Shown piece after piece: positions 1-6,163 of a stretch of DNA of 8,125 nt. The stretch is from Oscillospiraceae bacterium (GTDB lineage Bacteria; Bacillota; Clostridia; Oscillospirales; Oscillospiraceae), in NCBI GenBank assembly GCA_020025395.1, contig JAHHSE010000064.1, forward strand, positions 1 through 8,125. Direction: 5' to 3'. The notes under the pieces are model-generated. The model saw only the letters and a list, made by a program, of their open reading frames with translations. It was not told where the DNA came from and ran no database searches. How positions within the stretch are numbered: position 1 is the stretch's first letter; each line of letters opens with the position of its first letter. The position numbers were made by a program, and so were the translations under genes.

Positions 1-1246
1 CCCCCAGCTCGTCGAAGAGAATCAGGGTCTCCTCATCCGTCTCATGGAGGATTCCCACGATGTTGGTCATATGGGAGGAAAAGGTGGACAGGCTTTGGGT
101 AATGGACTGCTCATCCCCAATGTCCGCCAGAACACGCCGGAACACGCGCACCTCACTGTCATCCGCGGCGGGAATATGAAGCCCGCACTGGGCCATCAGG
201 GTCAAAAGGCCCATGGTCTTCAGGGTTACTGTCTTACCGCCGGTGTTTGGCCCGGTAATCATCAGGGTATCGAAGTCGATCCCAAGGGAAAAATCGTTGG
301 CCACCGCCTTTTTGGCATCCAGCAAAGGGTGTCTGGCCTTCCGAAAGGAGAGTCCGGTCTTGGACAGTTTGGGGGCCATCCCTCCGGTGTGCGCCGAATG
401 CTTTGCCCTCGCGAAAATACAGTCGATCAAAATCAACAGGTCATAGTCCTGACGAATGTCCTCCTTACAGGCGGCACAGTCGGCGGAGAGAGCCGCCAAA
501 ATCCGCTCAATCTCCTTTTTCTCTTTCGCCGCCAGCTCCCGGAGCTGGTTGTTGGCCTGGACCACTCCCATTGGCTCAATAAAAAAGGTGGCCCCTGACG
601 CAGAGACATCGTGGACCAGTCCGGGAATGTCATTCTTGCACTCCGCCCGGACGGGAACCACATACCGATCGTTCCGCTGGGTGATGATGGTCTCCTGCAG
701 ATATTTGGCCTGGGAGGAGGAGATGATCTTATTGAGCACCTCCCGCACCCGTGCCGCCGCCGCCCGCATATGGCGGCGGATATCCGCCAGCTCGGAGGAG
801 GCGGAGTCCGCGATCTCCTCCTCGCTAAGGATGGAGCCTGTAATCTTCTCCTCCAAAAACCGATTGGCGGTCAGATTGGCAAAAAGGGGATCTAAAATGG
901 ATTTGCTCCCGTTCCCGGCGGCATAGTCCCCGGCGTTCCGTGCGGCAGAGAGGACGGAGGCAATGTCCAGCAGTTCTCTGGGGTTGAGGCTTCCTCCCCG
1001 GTCTGCCCGCTCCAGGCTGGCCCACACCGGACGCACACCAGACAGAGACGGGGACCCCCGCAGGGTAAGCATTTGCAGGGCCGCGGTGGTTTCATCCAGT
1101 GCCCGCCGGACATCCTCCGGGTCGGTCATGGGACGGAGGCTGCGGCAGCGCTCCTTCCCCTCCTGGGTGACGGCCTCCTGGGCCAGCTGTTCCAATACCT
1201 TCGGAAGCTCCAAGGTCTGGATGGATTTTTCAAACAGATCGCTCAT
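1..1246 (-). CDS. mutS2: Endonuclease MutS2, N-terminal part (cut by left edge)
   Basis: The 415 visible residues begin MSDLFEKSIQTLELPKVLEQ, a typical MutS2 start. They cover the core/lever region (about 1-300), including the stretch around residues 183-230 with RNDRYVVPV, VHDVSASGAT and FFIEP that is characteristic of the family. The MutS-type ABC ATPase domain follows: Walker A GPNTGGKT at 332-339, a signature-like QSLSTFSSH at 384-392, and Walker B LILFDELG at 408-415, where the window stops. The usual C-terminal coiled coil and Smr nuclease domain would lie beyond position 1. Family knowledge: MutS2 lacks the mismatch-recognition domain of MutS. It is linked to suppression of recombination and, in Bacillus, to ribosome-collision rescue. 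The ATG at 1246 is chosen because it fits the family N-terminus and has an AGGGAG about 11 bases upstream. The phzF-like gene lies 48 bases upstream with no terminator seen between, so co-transcription is possible. Confidence 0.96.
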   Translation of the reverse strand, partial: MSDLFEKSIQTLELPKVLEQLAQEAVTQEGKERCRSLRPMTDPEDVRRALDETTAALQMLTLRGSPSLSGVRPVWASLERADRGGSLNPRELLDIASVLSAARNAGDYAAGNGSKSILDPLFANLTANRFLEEKITGSILSEEEIADSASSELADIRRHMRAAAARVREVLNKIISSSQAKYLQETIITQRNDRYVVPVRAECKNDIPGLVHDVSASGATFFIEPMGVVQANNQLRELAAKEKKEIERILAALSADCAACKEDIRQDYDLLILIDCIFARAKHSAHTGGMAPKLSKTGLSFRKARHPLLDAKKAVANDFSLGIDFDTLMITGPNTGGKTVTLKTMGLLTLMAQCGLHIPAADDSEVRVFRRVLADIGDEQSITQSLSTFSSHMTNIVGILHETDEETLILFDELG

Positions 1247-1294
1247 ATTATATGGTACTCCCTATTACCTGCTGTGTGATATGGGAAAGACGAC

Positions 1295-2152
1295 TTAGAG
1301 CAGCTTGGCCTCCAAGCTGAGAACCCCAGGCCCTCCCACTCTGATTTTGGGGCGCCCCCCCTCCATGGTCAGGCGGCTGCAGATCAGCGAGGGCTTGCCC
1401 ATGGCCTCCCCCTGGAGGAAGGAATTTTCTTCCCCCTCCCGAATCCTTCCCGCCTCATACAGCAGCCAGGTCAGCGCCCCGTTGGAGGTGCCTGTGGCCG
1501 CCTCCTCATCAATCTCATACCGGGGTGCAAAATTTCTGCACCGGGCCGTCCCGGTCTCATGGAGGCAGAAGAGGTGAAAGCCCACTACATCATAATACTC
1601 TGACAGGGCAAGGACCTTGTCCCGATCCTGTTTGGCTCCGTCCAGCCCCTCCGCAGTCACCGGGAGGAGGATATCCGCCAGCCCGGTGGAGACGATTTTC
1701 GCCTCCAGACCCTCCGGTTTCTGCGCCGGGGTCAGGCCGTAGGCCTCATAGAGCGGGGGGATCTCCTCCGGGGAAAAAACACGGAGGACCTTTGGCGCAG
1801 CCATATCCATCCAGACCGCCTCCTCCGTCACCCCCACCGAAAGATCCCCCGCCAGGGTGTGGACCGGATACTCCCCCGGCCTCAGCCCCTTCTTCTCCCG
1901 GAGGGCGGTAAAGGCCCCTACCGTAGCATGGCCGCAGAGGTCCACCTCTCCGCCGGGGGTAAAGTAGCGAAGATGAAAGCCCCCCTCCTGCCGCTCCTTC
2001 ACAAAGACCGTTTCAGAGTGCTTCAGCTCCCCTGCCAGCGCAGTCATCTCCTCCTCCGAGGGAAAGACCTCCTCGGCTCCCAGCAGGGCTACCCCAGCCT
2101 GGTTCCCCGAAAACCTCTGACTGGTAAACGCATCGACAATGTAGAGTTCCAT
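1295..2152 (-). CDS. PhzF family isomerase/epimerase
   Basis: A 285-residue protein of usual PhzF length with the two-lobed, diaminopimelate-epimerase-like family pattern. Visible motifs are VDAFTSQRFSGNQAGV (6-21), SET with the likely catalytic general acid/base Glu47, EVDLCGHATVGA (69-80), and the second-lobe signature RNFAPRYEIDEEAATGTSNG (206-225). PhzF itself isomerises a dihydro-anthranilate in phenazine synthesis. Most Firmicute homologues have no known substrate and no phenazine genes nearby, as here, so only an isomerase-type activity in the cytoplasm can be inferred. An in-frame GTG at 2161 gives three more residues, but that GTG overlaps the AAGGAG ribosome site, which sits 8 bases before the ATG at 2152. 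The ATG is therefore preferred. The gene ends with TAA 48 bases before mutS2. Confidence 0.93.
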   Translation of the reverse strand: MELYIVDAFTSQRFSGNQAGVALLGAEEVFPSEEEMTALAGELKHSETVFVKERQEGGFHLRYFTPGGEVDLCGHATVGAFTALREKKGLRPGEYPVHTLAGDLSVGVTEEAVWMDMAAPKVLRVFSPEEIPPLYEAYGLTPAQKPEGLEAKIVSTGLADILLPVTAEGLDGAKQDRDKVLALSEYYDVVGFHLFCLHETGTARCRNFAPRYEIDEEAATGTSNGALTWLLYEAGRIREGEENSFLQGEAMGKPSLICSRLTMEGGRPKIRVGGPGVLSLEAKLL

Positions 2153-2160
2153 TTCATACA

Positions 2161-2166
2161 CTCCTT
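2161..2166 (-). promoter_or_regulatory. Ribosome binding site of the PhzF-family gene
   Basis: The minus strand reads AAGGAG here, 8 bases before the ATG at 2152. Its last base is the first base of a possible GTG start at 2161. The site thus argues for the ATG and against the longer GTG form. Confidence 0.75.
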
Positions 2167-2220
2167 TTCCTTCACGCTCTCCCCAAATCCGAGGGAGCGT
2201 TCAGATTCCTTTATGAACAC

Positions 2221-2250
2221 AGTGTACCACAGTAATTCCCCACTCTGCAA
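2221..2250 (-). promoter_or_regulatory. Candidate sigma-A promoter of the PhzF-family gene
   Basis: On the minus strand TTGCAG (2250-2245) and TACACT (2226-2221) are separated by 18 bases, and a TGG immediately before the second hexamer makes it an extended -10. The distance to the ATG at 2152 leaves a leader of about 60 bases, containing the imperfect hairpin at 2174-2200. The call rests on consensus similarity only. Confidence 0.45.
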
Positions 2251-2272
2251 CCGGGGATTTGATTTTCCCGGT
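2250..2272. repeat. Small inverted repeat upstream of the PhzF promoter
   Basis: ACCGGG at 2250-2255 is complementary to CCCGGT at 2267-2272, and the stem can be extended by a G-T and an A-T pair. It touches the upstream edge of the candidate -35 box (2245-2250), a position where an operator could act. Neither side has a T-run, so it is not a good terminator. It may also be chance. Confidence 0.3.
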
Positions 2273-2351
2273 GTCCTTCCCCCAAAAACAGCTTCATTCA
2301 TTTGATTTGGATCTTTTCCCCATGAATTCTGCATTTTTACAAGATTACATA

Positions 2352-2380
2352 TTGACGAATGTAGACGGCGGGTGTAGGAT
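2352..2380 (+). promoter_or_regulatory. Candidate sigma-A promoter of the membrane protein gene
   Basis: TTGACG at 2352-2357 and TAGGAT at 2375-2380 are spaced by exactly 17 bases. The leader to the ATG at 2496 would be about 110 bases long. A perfect TATAAT occurs at 2390-2395 but has no recognisable -35 at the right distance. Confidence 0.5.
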
Positions 2381-2495
2381 AAAGAGGAATATAATGGGAG
2401 GCGGTAAATTCTTATACGATGCTTTCCATTGTAGACAAACCTGCCATTCTGATGATGTTTTGTTTGGCGGGAGTATTTTTGAGAGGAGAAGTTTT

Positions 2496-3089
2496 ATGAA
2501 AGATGAGAGATATGCAATTGCAGGAGGCGGTTTGAAGCTGATGTTCATCGGCACACTGATCTCGATGTTTTCCTTTGTGCCCCTGATCGGCGGCCTGCTC
2601 ACCCTGGGCGGAGGAATCACCACTTTGATCGGCCTCATTAAGACCACCAGCGCAGATCCCGGCTACAAGAAGGCTGTGACCATGCTGATTCTCCAAATCG
2701 TGGCTACTGTGGCTTTAGCGATTACCACTGCTATGGCGGTGGGCGGTGCCATCGGCGGCTCCGGCGGTTTGGCTGCCGGCGGTCTGTTTCTGATGCTGAT
2801 TTCCTCCATCCTTATGTTCGTGTTCGCTTTCATGCAGACTTATCATGTCTGTAACACCACCTCTTCCCTCCTTCGTGCGGTTGGTGAGGAGAGCATCGCC
2901 GCCAATGGTGATCTGGTGTGGAAGCTGAATGGCCTCTGCTACATTATCTCTGCCATTGCCACCGTTCTGGCCGTCTTCCTGACCGGTCTGGCGGATCTGC
3001 TCAGCACTCTGGTCACCATCATCAGTCTGGTTGCCAGCATCCTCTATGTTATCTTCCTTTATCGGAGCCAGCAGAGCATGCTCTCCTAA
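2496..3089 (+). CDS. Polytopic membrane protein of unknown function
   Basis: A 197-residue, very hydrophobic protein that I do not recognise. Likely membrane spans lie at about 13-33, 34-50, 61-84, 92-115, 146-166 and 169-189, giving five or six helices joined by short loops. The glycine-rich stretch GGAIGGSGGLAAGG (83-96) sits just before the fourth span. The only sizeable polar loop (about 117-145, TYHVCNTTSSLL then RAVGEESIAANGD) lies between spans four and five. There is no signal peptidase site, catalytic motif or known transporter signature. The start is set by AGAGGAG at 2482-2488, seven bases before the ATG. The gene stands alone on the plus strand, has its own candidate promoter and ends at a strong terminator, so it is probably a single-gene unit. 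Confidence 0.8.
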   Translation: MKDERYAIAGGGLKLMFIGTLISMFSFVPLIGGLLTLGGGITTLIGLIKTTSADPGYKKAVTMLILQIVATVALAITTAMAVGGAIGGSGGLAAGGLFLMLISSILMFVFAFMQTYHVCNTTSSLLRAVGEESIAANGDLVWKLNGLCYIISAIATVLAVFLTGLADLLSTLVTIISLVASILYVIFLYRSQQSMLS

Positions 3090-3098
3090 CACGATTGA

Positions 3099-3136
3099 AA
3101 AAAGCGGTGTCGGATTCAGGTCCGACACCGCTTTTT
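3099..3136. terminator. Bidirectional Rho-independent terminator
   Basis: A perfect 16-bp inverted repeat: AAAAAGCGGTGTCGGA (3099-3114), a six-base loop, and TCCGACACCGCTTTTT (3121-3136). GC-rich pairs form the stem and the flanking A and T runs give a U-tract on either strand. It lies between the convergent ends of the plus-strand membrane protein (stop at 3089) and the minus-strand yolD-like gene (stop at 3143), and can serve both. Confidence 0.93.
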
Positions 3137-3142
3137 CCTGTC

Positions 3143-3577
3143 TCAGCGAGTTTCGGGTTCCAACCCTTGGAAGACCTCCCCCTCAAGCCTTAAAATCTCC
3201 TCTATCGGAATCCTCCTGTCCTCCCCCAGCACCAGCATACGATGATAGAGATCTATTTTTTGGAGATTGCCCGTCACTGTTTGGTAGGCACCCCCCGCCT
3301 TGCGGGTATCCGGAACAAAATAGGTCACGGTCAGCTCCGGGTGCTGAGGCAGGGAGTCCAAAAGCAGCTTGAGCTTCTGGTCCAGCTCCGCCTTTCCCTC
3401 TTCATTTGGCTCCATCCGCTCCTGCGTCAGACGGGCGCTTTCCTGAATCACCGCCTCATACCCGGTGAGCGCCGCAAAGGGAGCGAATTGGGCTGCCCGC
3501 TCCTCCATGGACATCCGAGGATGCCGGGTGGATACCGGATGAGGAAGATAGAGCAGATCGTCATACTTCCCGCTCAT
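3143..3577 (-). CDS. YolD-like family protein
   Basis: A 144-residue protein with the family's hallmark segment RMSMEERAAQFAPFAALTGY (21-40), followed by a helical, charged region and a C-terminal half with beta-strand character (TVTYFVPD, AYQTVTGNLQKID, IPIEEILRLEG). YolD-like proteins are commonly encoded next to UvrX/UmuC-like Y-family polymerases in Firmicutes and prophages. Their exact role is unsettled; a UmuD-like accessory part in translesion synthesis has been proposed. The start ATG at 3577 has an ideal AGGAGGA eight bases upstream and overlaps the polymerase stop codon as ATGA, so the two are translationally coupled. The gene ends six bases from the shared terminator. Confidence 0.92.
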   Translation of the reverse strand: MSGKYDDLLYLPHPVSTRHPRMSMEERAAQFAPFAALTGYEAVIQESARLTQERMEPNEEGKAELDQKLKLLLDSLPQHPELTVTYFVPDTRKAGGAYQTVTGNLQKIDLYHRMLVLGEDRRIPIEEILRLEGEVFQGLEPETR

Positions 3578-5073
3578 GCCCGATGTCCTCCTATCTGATT
3601 GTTCCTGTCTCTGGCTGTGGCCCCCTCCTCCAGATTCATTCCCTTAAGAATGGCGTTTTTTCCAAATTTCTTCTTGATGGAAAGGATTGCCTCCTGCATC
3701 CGTTTCTCCCGGAGCCGCTCTTCCTCCTCTCCCGGATCCGCAAACAGATCCATCTGCTCATAGGGAGTCTGTCGGGCAGCCTTCTCTTCCGGCAGGACCC
3801 GATGGGCGGTAATCTGAAGCCTTCTGATCCAGAGCTCCCGGTCCACAATCCGGTCAAACAGCTCCGTAATCCCGTTGAGAATGGCTTTGGAAGAGGCGGT
3901 ATATTCCTTCAAGTTCTCCGTACCATGGGAATGCCTGGGAATCTCCCGTCCGTAGGCATCTCTGGTGATCGCCCCCCGGCACTTTTTCCGTCTGCTCTCC
4001 TCCTTTAGATTTGCAATGTCATATCCCACCGTCAAAGTCAGCTGATTGGTAACCAGTCCATGCTCCACTAGGCCCAGGGCCAGAAGGTCCGCCATCTCCC
4101 GTGCCACCAGTCTGGCCTTCTCAAAGGGATAGGGAAACTGGAGTACCTGTCCGGTACCCACACTGTTGGCCGAGGGCTGATACCCCTTGATGTGAGCGAT
4201 GGTACATGGCTCCCAGCCCCAGGCATGATCGATGAGCAGCTCCGCATTCACCCCAAACAGCCGATAGAGCAGATCCTCATTGTGAAAGTCCGTGGGCCTG
4301 CCCAGAGAGCATCGGGCAATGTCCCCCATGGTATAGAGGCCGTGTGCCTCCAGTTTTTGGGCATATCCCCGACCAATCCGCCAGAAATCCGTCAGGGGCC
4401 GATGGTCCCACAGGGTCCGCCGATAGGAAAGCACATCCAATTCCGCAATTCGGACTCCATCCTCATCCGGCGTAATGTGCTTTGCCTCGATATCCATGGC
4501 CACCTTGCACAGATAGAGATTGGGGCCGATCCCCGCCGTGGCGGTGATCCCAGTGGTGTGCAGAACATCCAAAATCAATTTTCTTGCAAATTCCCTTGGG
4601 GTAAGGCGGTACAGCTCCAGATAGCTTGTGGCGTCAATCATCACCTCATCTATGGAATACACATGGATATCCTCCGGCGCCACATACTTGAGATAGACCT
4701 GGTAAATCCTGGCGCTGTACTCCATATAGTGTGCCATTTGAGGCGGAGCAACCACATAGCAGATGGCCAGCTCCGGTCGTTCTTTCAGCTCCAAAGCATC
4801 CGAAGAGGACCCGATCAGGGTGTGATTTTTGGCCTTCTCCCGCCGGAGGGCGTTTGCCTCCCTCACCTTCTGGACCACCTCAAACAGACGGGCACGGCCG
4901 GAAATCCCATACCTCTTTAAGGCAGGGGAAACCGCAAGGCAGATGGTCTTTTCTGTCCGACTCTCATCTGCCACCACCAGATGAGTGGTCATAGGGTCCA
5001 AAGAGCGCTCCATACACTCTACTGACGCATAGAAAGATTTTAAGTCAATGGCAAGATAGGTCTTCTGGTCCAT
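3574..5073 (-). CDS. Y-family DNA polymerase, UvrX/UmuC-like (translesion synthesis)
   Basis: A 499-residue error-prone polymerase that copies past damaged DNA. The palm domain shows catalytic Asp10 in AIDLKSFYASVEC and the second metal-binding pair Asp142-Glu143 in VYSIDEVMID; helix-hairpin-helix thumb motifs follow (TATAGIGPNLYLCK 177-190, DFWRIGRGYAQKL 229-241). The little-finger region spans about 300-430. QMDLF at 440-444 matches the sliding-clamp-binding consensus and is followed by a charged helical tail. Length and layout fit the UvrX/YqjW group rather than DinB, which is shorter. The reading frame stays open another 55 codons upstream, but the family N-terminus aligns at the ATG at 5073, which a purine-rich GGGAGGGGAGAGG directly precedes. 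It forms a two-gene unit with the yolD-like gene. No LexA/DinR-type GAAC-N4-GTTC box was seen in the 184 bases upstream. Confidence 0.94.
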   Translation of the reverse strand: MDQKTYLAIDLKSFYASVECMERSLDPMTTHLVVADESRTEKTICLAVSPALKRYGISGRARLFEVVQKVREANALRREKAKNHTLIGSSSDALELKERPELAICYVVAPPQMAHYMEYSARIYQVYLKYVAPEDIHVYSIDEVMIDATSYLELYRLTPREFARKLILDVLHTTGITATAGIGPNLYLCKVAMDIEAKHITPDEDGVRIAELDVLSYRRTLWDHRPLTDFWRIGRGYAQKLEAHGLYTMGDIARCSLGRPTDFHNEDLLYRLFGVNAELLIDHAWGWEPCTIAHIKGYQPSANSVGTGQVLQFPYPFEKARLVAREMADLLALGLVEHGLVTNQLTLTVGYDIANLKEESRRKKCRGAITRDAYGREIPRHSHGTENLKEYTASSKAILNGITELFDRIVDRELWIRRLQITAHRVLPEEKAARQTPYEQMDLFADPGEEEERLREKRMQEAILSIKKKFGKNAILKGMNLEEGATARDRNNQIGGHRA

Positions 5074-5115
5074 CCTCTCTCCCCTCCCTCTCCAGTTTCC
5101 CCCTTTTCCCTGCGG

Positions 5116-5143
5116 ATTATCTCCCTTTCCATCGGAAAAACAA
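5116..5143 (-). promoter_or_regulatory. Weak candidate promoter of the polymerase-yolD unit
   Basis: On the minus strand TTGTTT (5143-5138) and GATAAT (5121-5116) are 16 bases apart, leaving a leader of about 35 bases to the ATG at 5073. The -35 box starts three bases past the inverted repeat at 5147-5193. This is supported by consensus only. Confidence 0.3.
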
Positions 5144-5146
5144 TAG

Positions 5147-5193
5147 GCCAACACCCCCCGATACCCATTTACACTGTACTGGGGGGTGTTGGC
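5147..5193 (-). terminator. Large inverted repeat: probable terminator of the microcompartment operon
   Basis: Perfect 13-bp arms GCCAACACCCCCC (5147-5159) and GGGGGGTGTTGGC (5181-5193) flank a 21-base loop. On the minus strand the stem is followed after six bases by TTTTT, which fits termination of the operon ending with the eutP-like gene at 5258. The loop is long and itself holds a small palindrome, TACA-C-TGTA (5170-5178). The element also lies directly upstream of the polymerase's candidate promoter, so an operator role is an alternative. Confidence 0.6.
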
Positions 5194-5257
5194 TGTTTGA
5201 TGGGATACTCCCCGGAAGGACCATCCCGAGCGAGACAAAAAACAAGATAGGCTCCGA

Positions 5258-5764
5258 TCAAAGTGCCCCGTATTTGTTGGAAATCACGGTTCTGGGCTGC
5301 TCTGCGGCCTCTTCGGAATCCCAGGGCAGAACATCCCCCGGCTCCCGAAGATAGTTGAGAATCTGCCAGATTCCCTCTCCGGTATAGGAGCTGACACGGA
5401 AAATGGGATGACAGCCCGCCAGCTCCAGCCAGCTCTGTGCCTGATCCGCGTTTCCCTCCGGGTGGTCGATCTGGGTCACAATCCCAATCACAGGCCGGTT
5501 ACAGCAAGCAGTCACGCAGGGAGGATACAGGGAATAGGGTTCGGTTGCGCTGAGCAGAAGTCCCACCACATCGGCCTCATAGGTATAGAGGGCAAGCGCC
5601 TTTGCCAGGGTGGCATTCTCCGCATACTCCCCCGGTGTATCAATGACCACATCATAGTGGTTTATGTACTGTGTCTTGTGATATTGAATCACATCACCCT
5701 TCAGGGCCTGGGTCAAAGTGGTTTTCCCGCACTCGCTCCGCCCCATCAAAATAATCTTTTTCAT
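5258..5764 (-). CDS. eutP: EutP/PduV family microcompartment-associated GTPase-like protein
   Basis: A 168-residue small P-loop protein. It shows Walker A GRSECGKT (8-15), the switch-type motif DTPGEY (42-47) that is characteristic of EutP/PduV, a G4-like TQID at 97-100 where classical GTPases have NKxD/TKxD, and an SSYTGEG at 125-131 in the G5 position. Family members accompany ethanolamine and propanediol compartments; PduV has been linked to compartment positioning, and EutP has also been reported to have acetate kinase activity. The last 20 or so residues (acidic DSEEAAEQPRT, then VISNKYGAL) extend beyond the usual core. The ATG overlaps the eutS-like stop as ATGA, so translation is coupled. 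It is the last gene before the inverted repeat at 5147-5193. The choice between eutP and pduV cannot be settled from the window. Confidence 0.9.
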   Translation of the reverse strand: MKKIILMGRSECGKTTLTQALKGDVIQYHKTQYINHYDVVIDTPGEYAENATLAKALALYTYEADVVGLLLSATEPYSLYPPCVTACCNRPVIGIVTQIDHPEGNADQAQSWLELAGCHPIFRVSSYTGEGIWQILNYLREPGDVLPWDSEEAAEQPRTVISNKYGAL

Positions 5765-6141
5765 GTCCGGGTGATCTCACAGACAGTAAATCCAAGATGA
5801 TTCTTCAAATAGGTCAGAATGGCGGCGACAGCGGACTGTACATTGGAAATCCGGCCAGTGAAGATCAAAGTACCGCTGAATCGGTCGATAAAGCCCATCT
5901 CCACCTTGGAGCTTTTGGTGGCAATATCACCTGCAATCACAGAGATCTCCGAAGGGGTCATGCTCAAAATACCGATGGCTGCCTGCTGGTAATCCACGCT
6001 GGGGTTGAGTCCCAGTTTCTGATAGATGATCTCATCCGGACTTGCGATGATATGGGCGAGGGTCACCTGCTTACCGGGCACCATCTCCTGTACAATTCGC
6101 ATTTTCCCTTCCTGAACCCGACCAAAATCCAATAAATCCAT
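5761..6141 (-). CDS. eutS: EutS/PduU-type circularly permuted microcompartment shell protein
   Basis: The protein has 126 residues. From residue 15 on it follows the EutS/PduU pattern: RIVQEMVPGKQVTLAHIIASP, then AAIGILSMTPSEISVIAGDIATKSSKVEMGFIDRFSGTLIFTG, ending LGFTVCEITRT. Such proteins form bent or capped hexamers in the compartment shell, with an N-terminal beta-barrel over the pore. The first 13 residues (MDLLDFGRVQEGK) are extra relative to EutS of enteric bacteria, which starts near Met14 (6102). Both starts are possible: the ATG at 6141 has GAGGTGA six bases upstream, and Met14 has AGGAAGG a few bases upstream. The first is kept because it sits at a normal 22-base distance from the preceding gene. 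The stop overlaps the eutP-like start. Confidence 0.93.
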   Translation of the reverse strand: MDLLDFGRVQEGKMRIVQEMVPGKQVTLAHIIASPDEIIYQKLGLNPSVDYQQAAIGILSMTPSEISVIAGDIATKSSKVEMGFIDRFSGTLIFTGRISNVQSAVAAILTYLKNHLGFTVCEITRT

Positions 6142-6163
6142 TACAATTCACCTCACGCTGTCA

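Larger units (their letters stand above)
2153..2495. other. Divergent intergenic region (343 bases)
   Basis: No coding sequence is supported here. The region separates the minus-strand PhzF-family gene from the plus-strand membrane protein. It holds a candidate promoter for each gene (separate entries), a small palindrome at 2250-2272, and in the PhzF leader an imperfect hairpin at 2174-2200 (ACGCT plus CCC pairing with GGG and AGCGT around one bulged base). The plus-strand half from about 2280 to 2495 is visibly AT-richer than the genes around it. An in-frame ATG at 2394, preceded by AAGAGGA, could start the membrane protein 34 residues earlier, but the intervening codons (TTA, AGA, AGG, TGT) do not match the gene's usage. 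Confidence 0.6.

Noticed and set aside
44..598. Plus-strand open frame opposite MutS2
   Set aside because: The minus strand encodes the conserved MutS2 ATPase domain here, with Walker A and signature motifs; the plus frame is a shadow.
1247..1252. TATAAT directly before the mutS2 ATG as a -10 box
   Set aside because: It touches the start codon, so transcription would begin inside the gene, and no -35 hexamer was found at a fitting distance.
4192..4920. Long plus-strand open frame (242 codons) inside the polymerase gene
   Set aside because: It lies wholly opposite a well-conserved polymerase with intact catalytic motifs, has no ribosome site and its translation resembles no protein I know; GC-rich antisense frames stay open by chance.
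5074..5238. 55-codon N-terminal extension of the Y-family polymerase
   Set aside because: It would run through the inverted repeat at 5147-5193 and has low-complexity Gly/Arg content. The family N-terminus begins at the ATG at 5073 next to a purine-rich ribosome site.
5074..5257. LexA/DinR box for the polymerase-yolD unit
   Set aside because: I looked for GAAC-N4-GTTC or close variants upstream of the polymerase and found none; absence by eye does not exclude a degenerate box.
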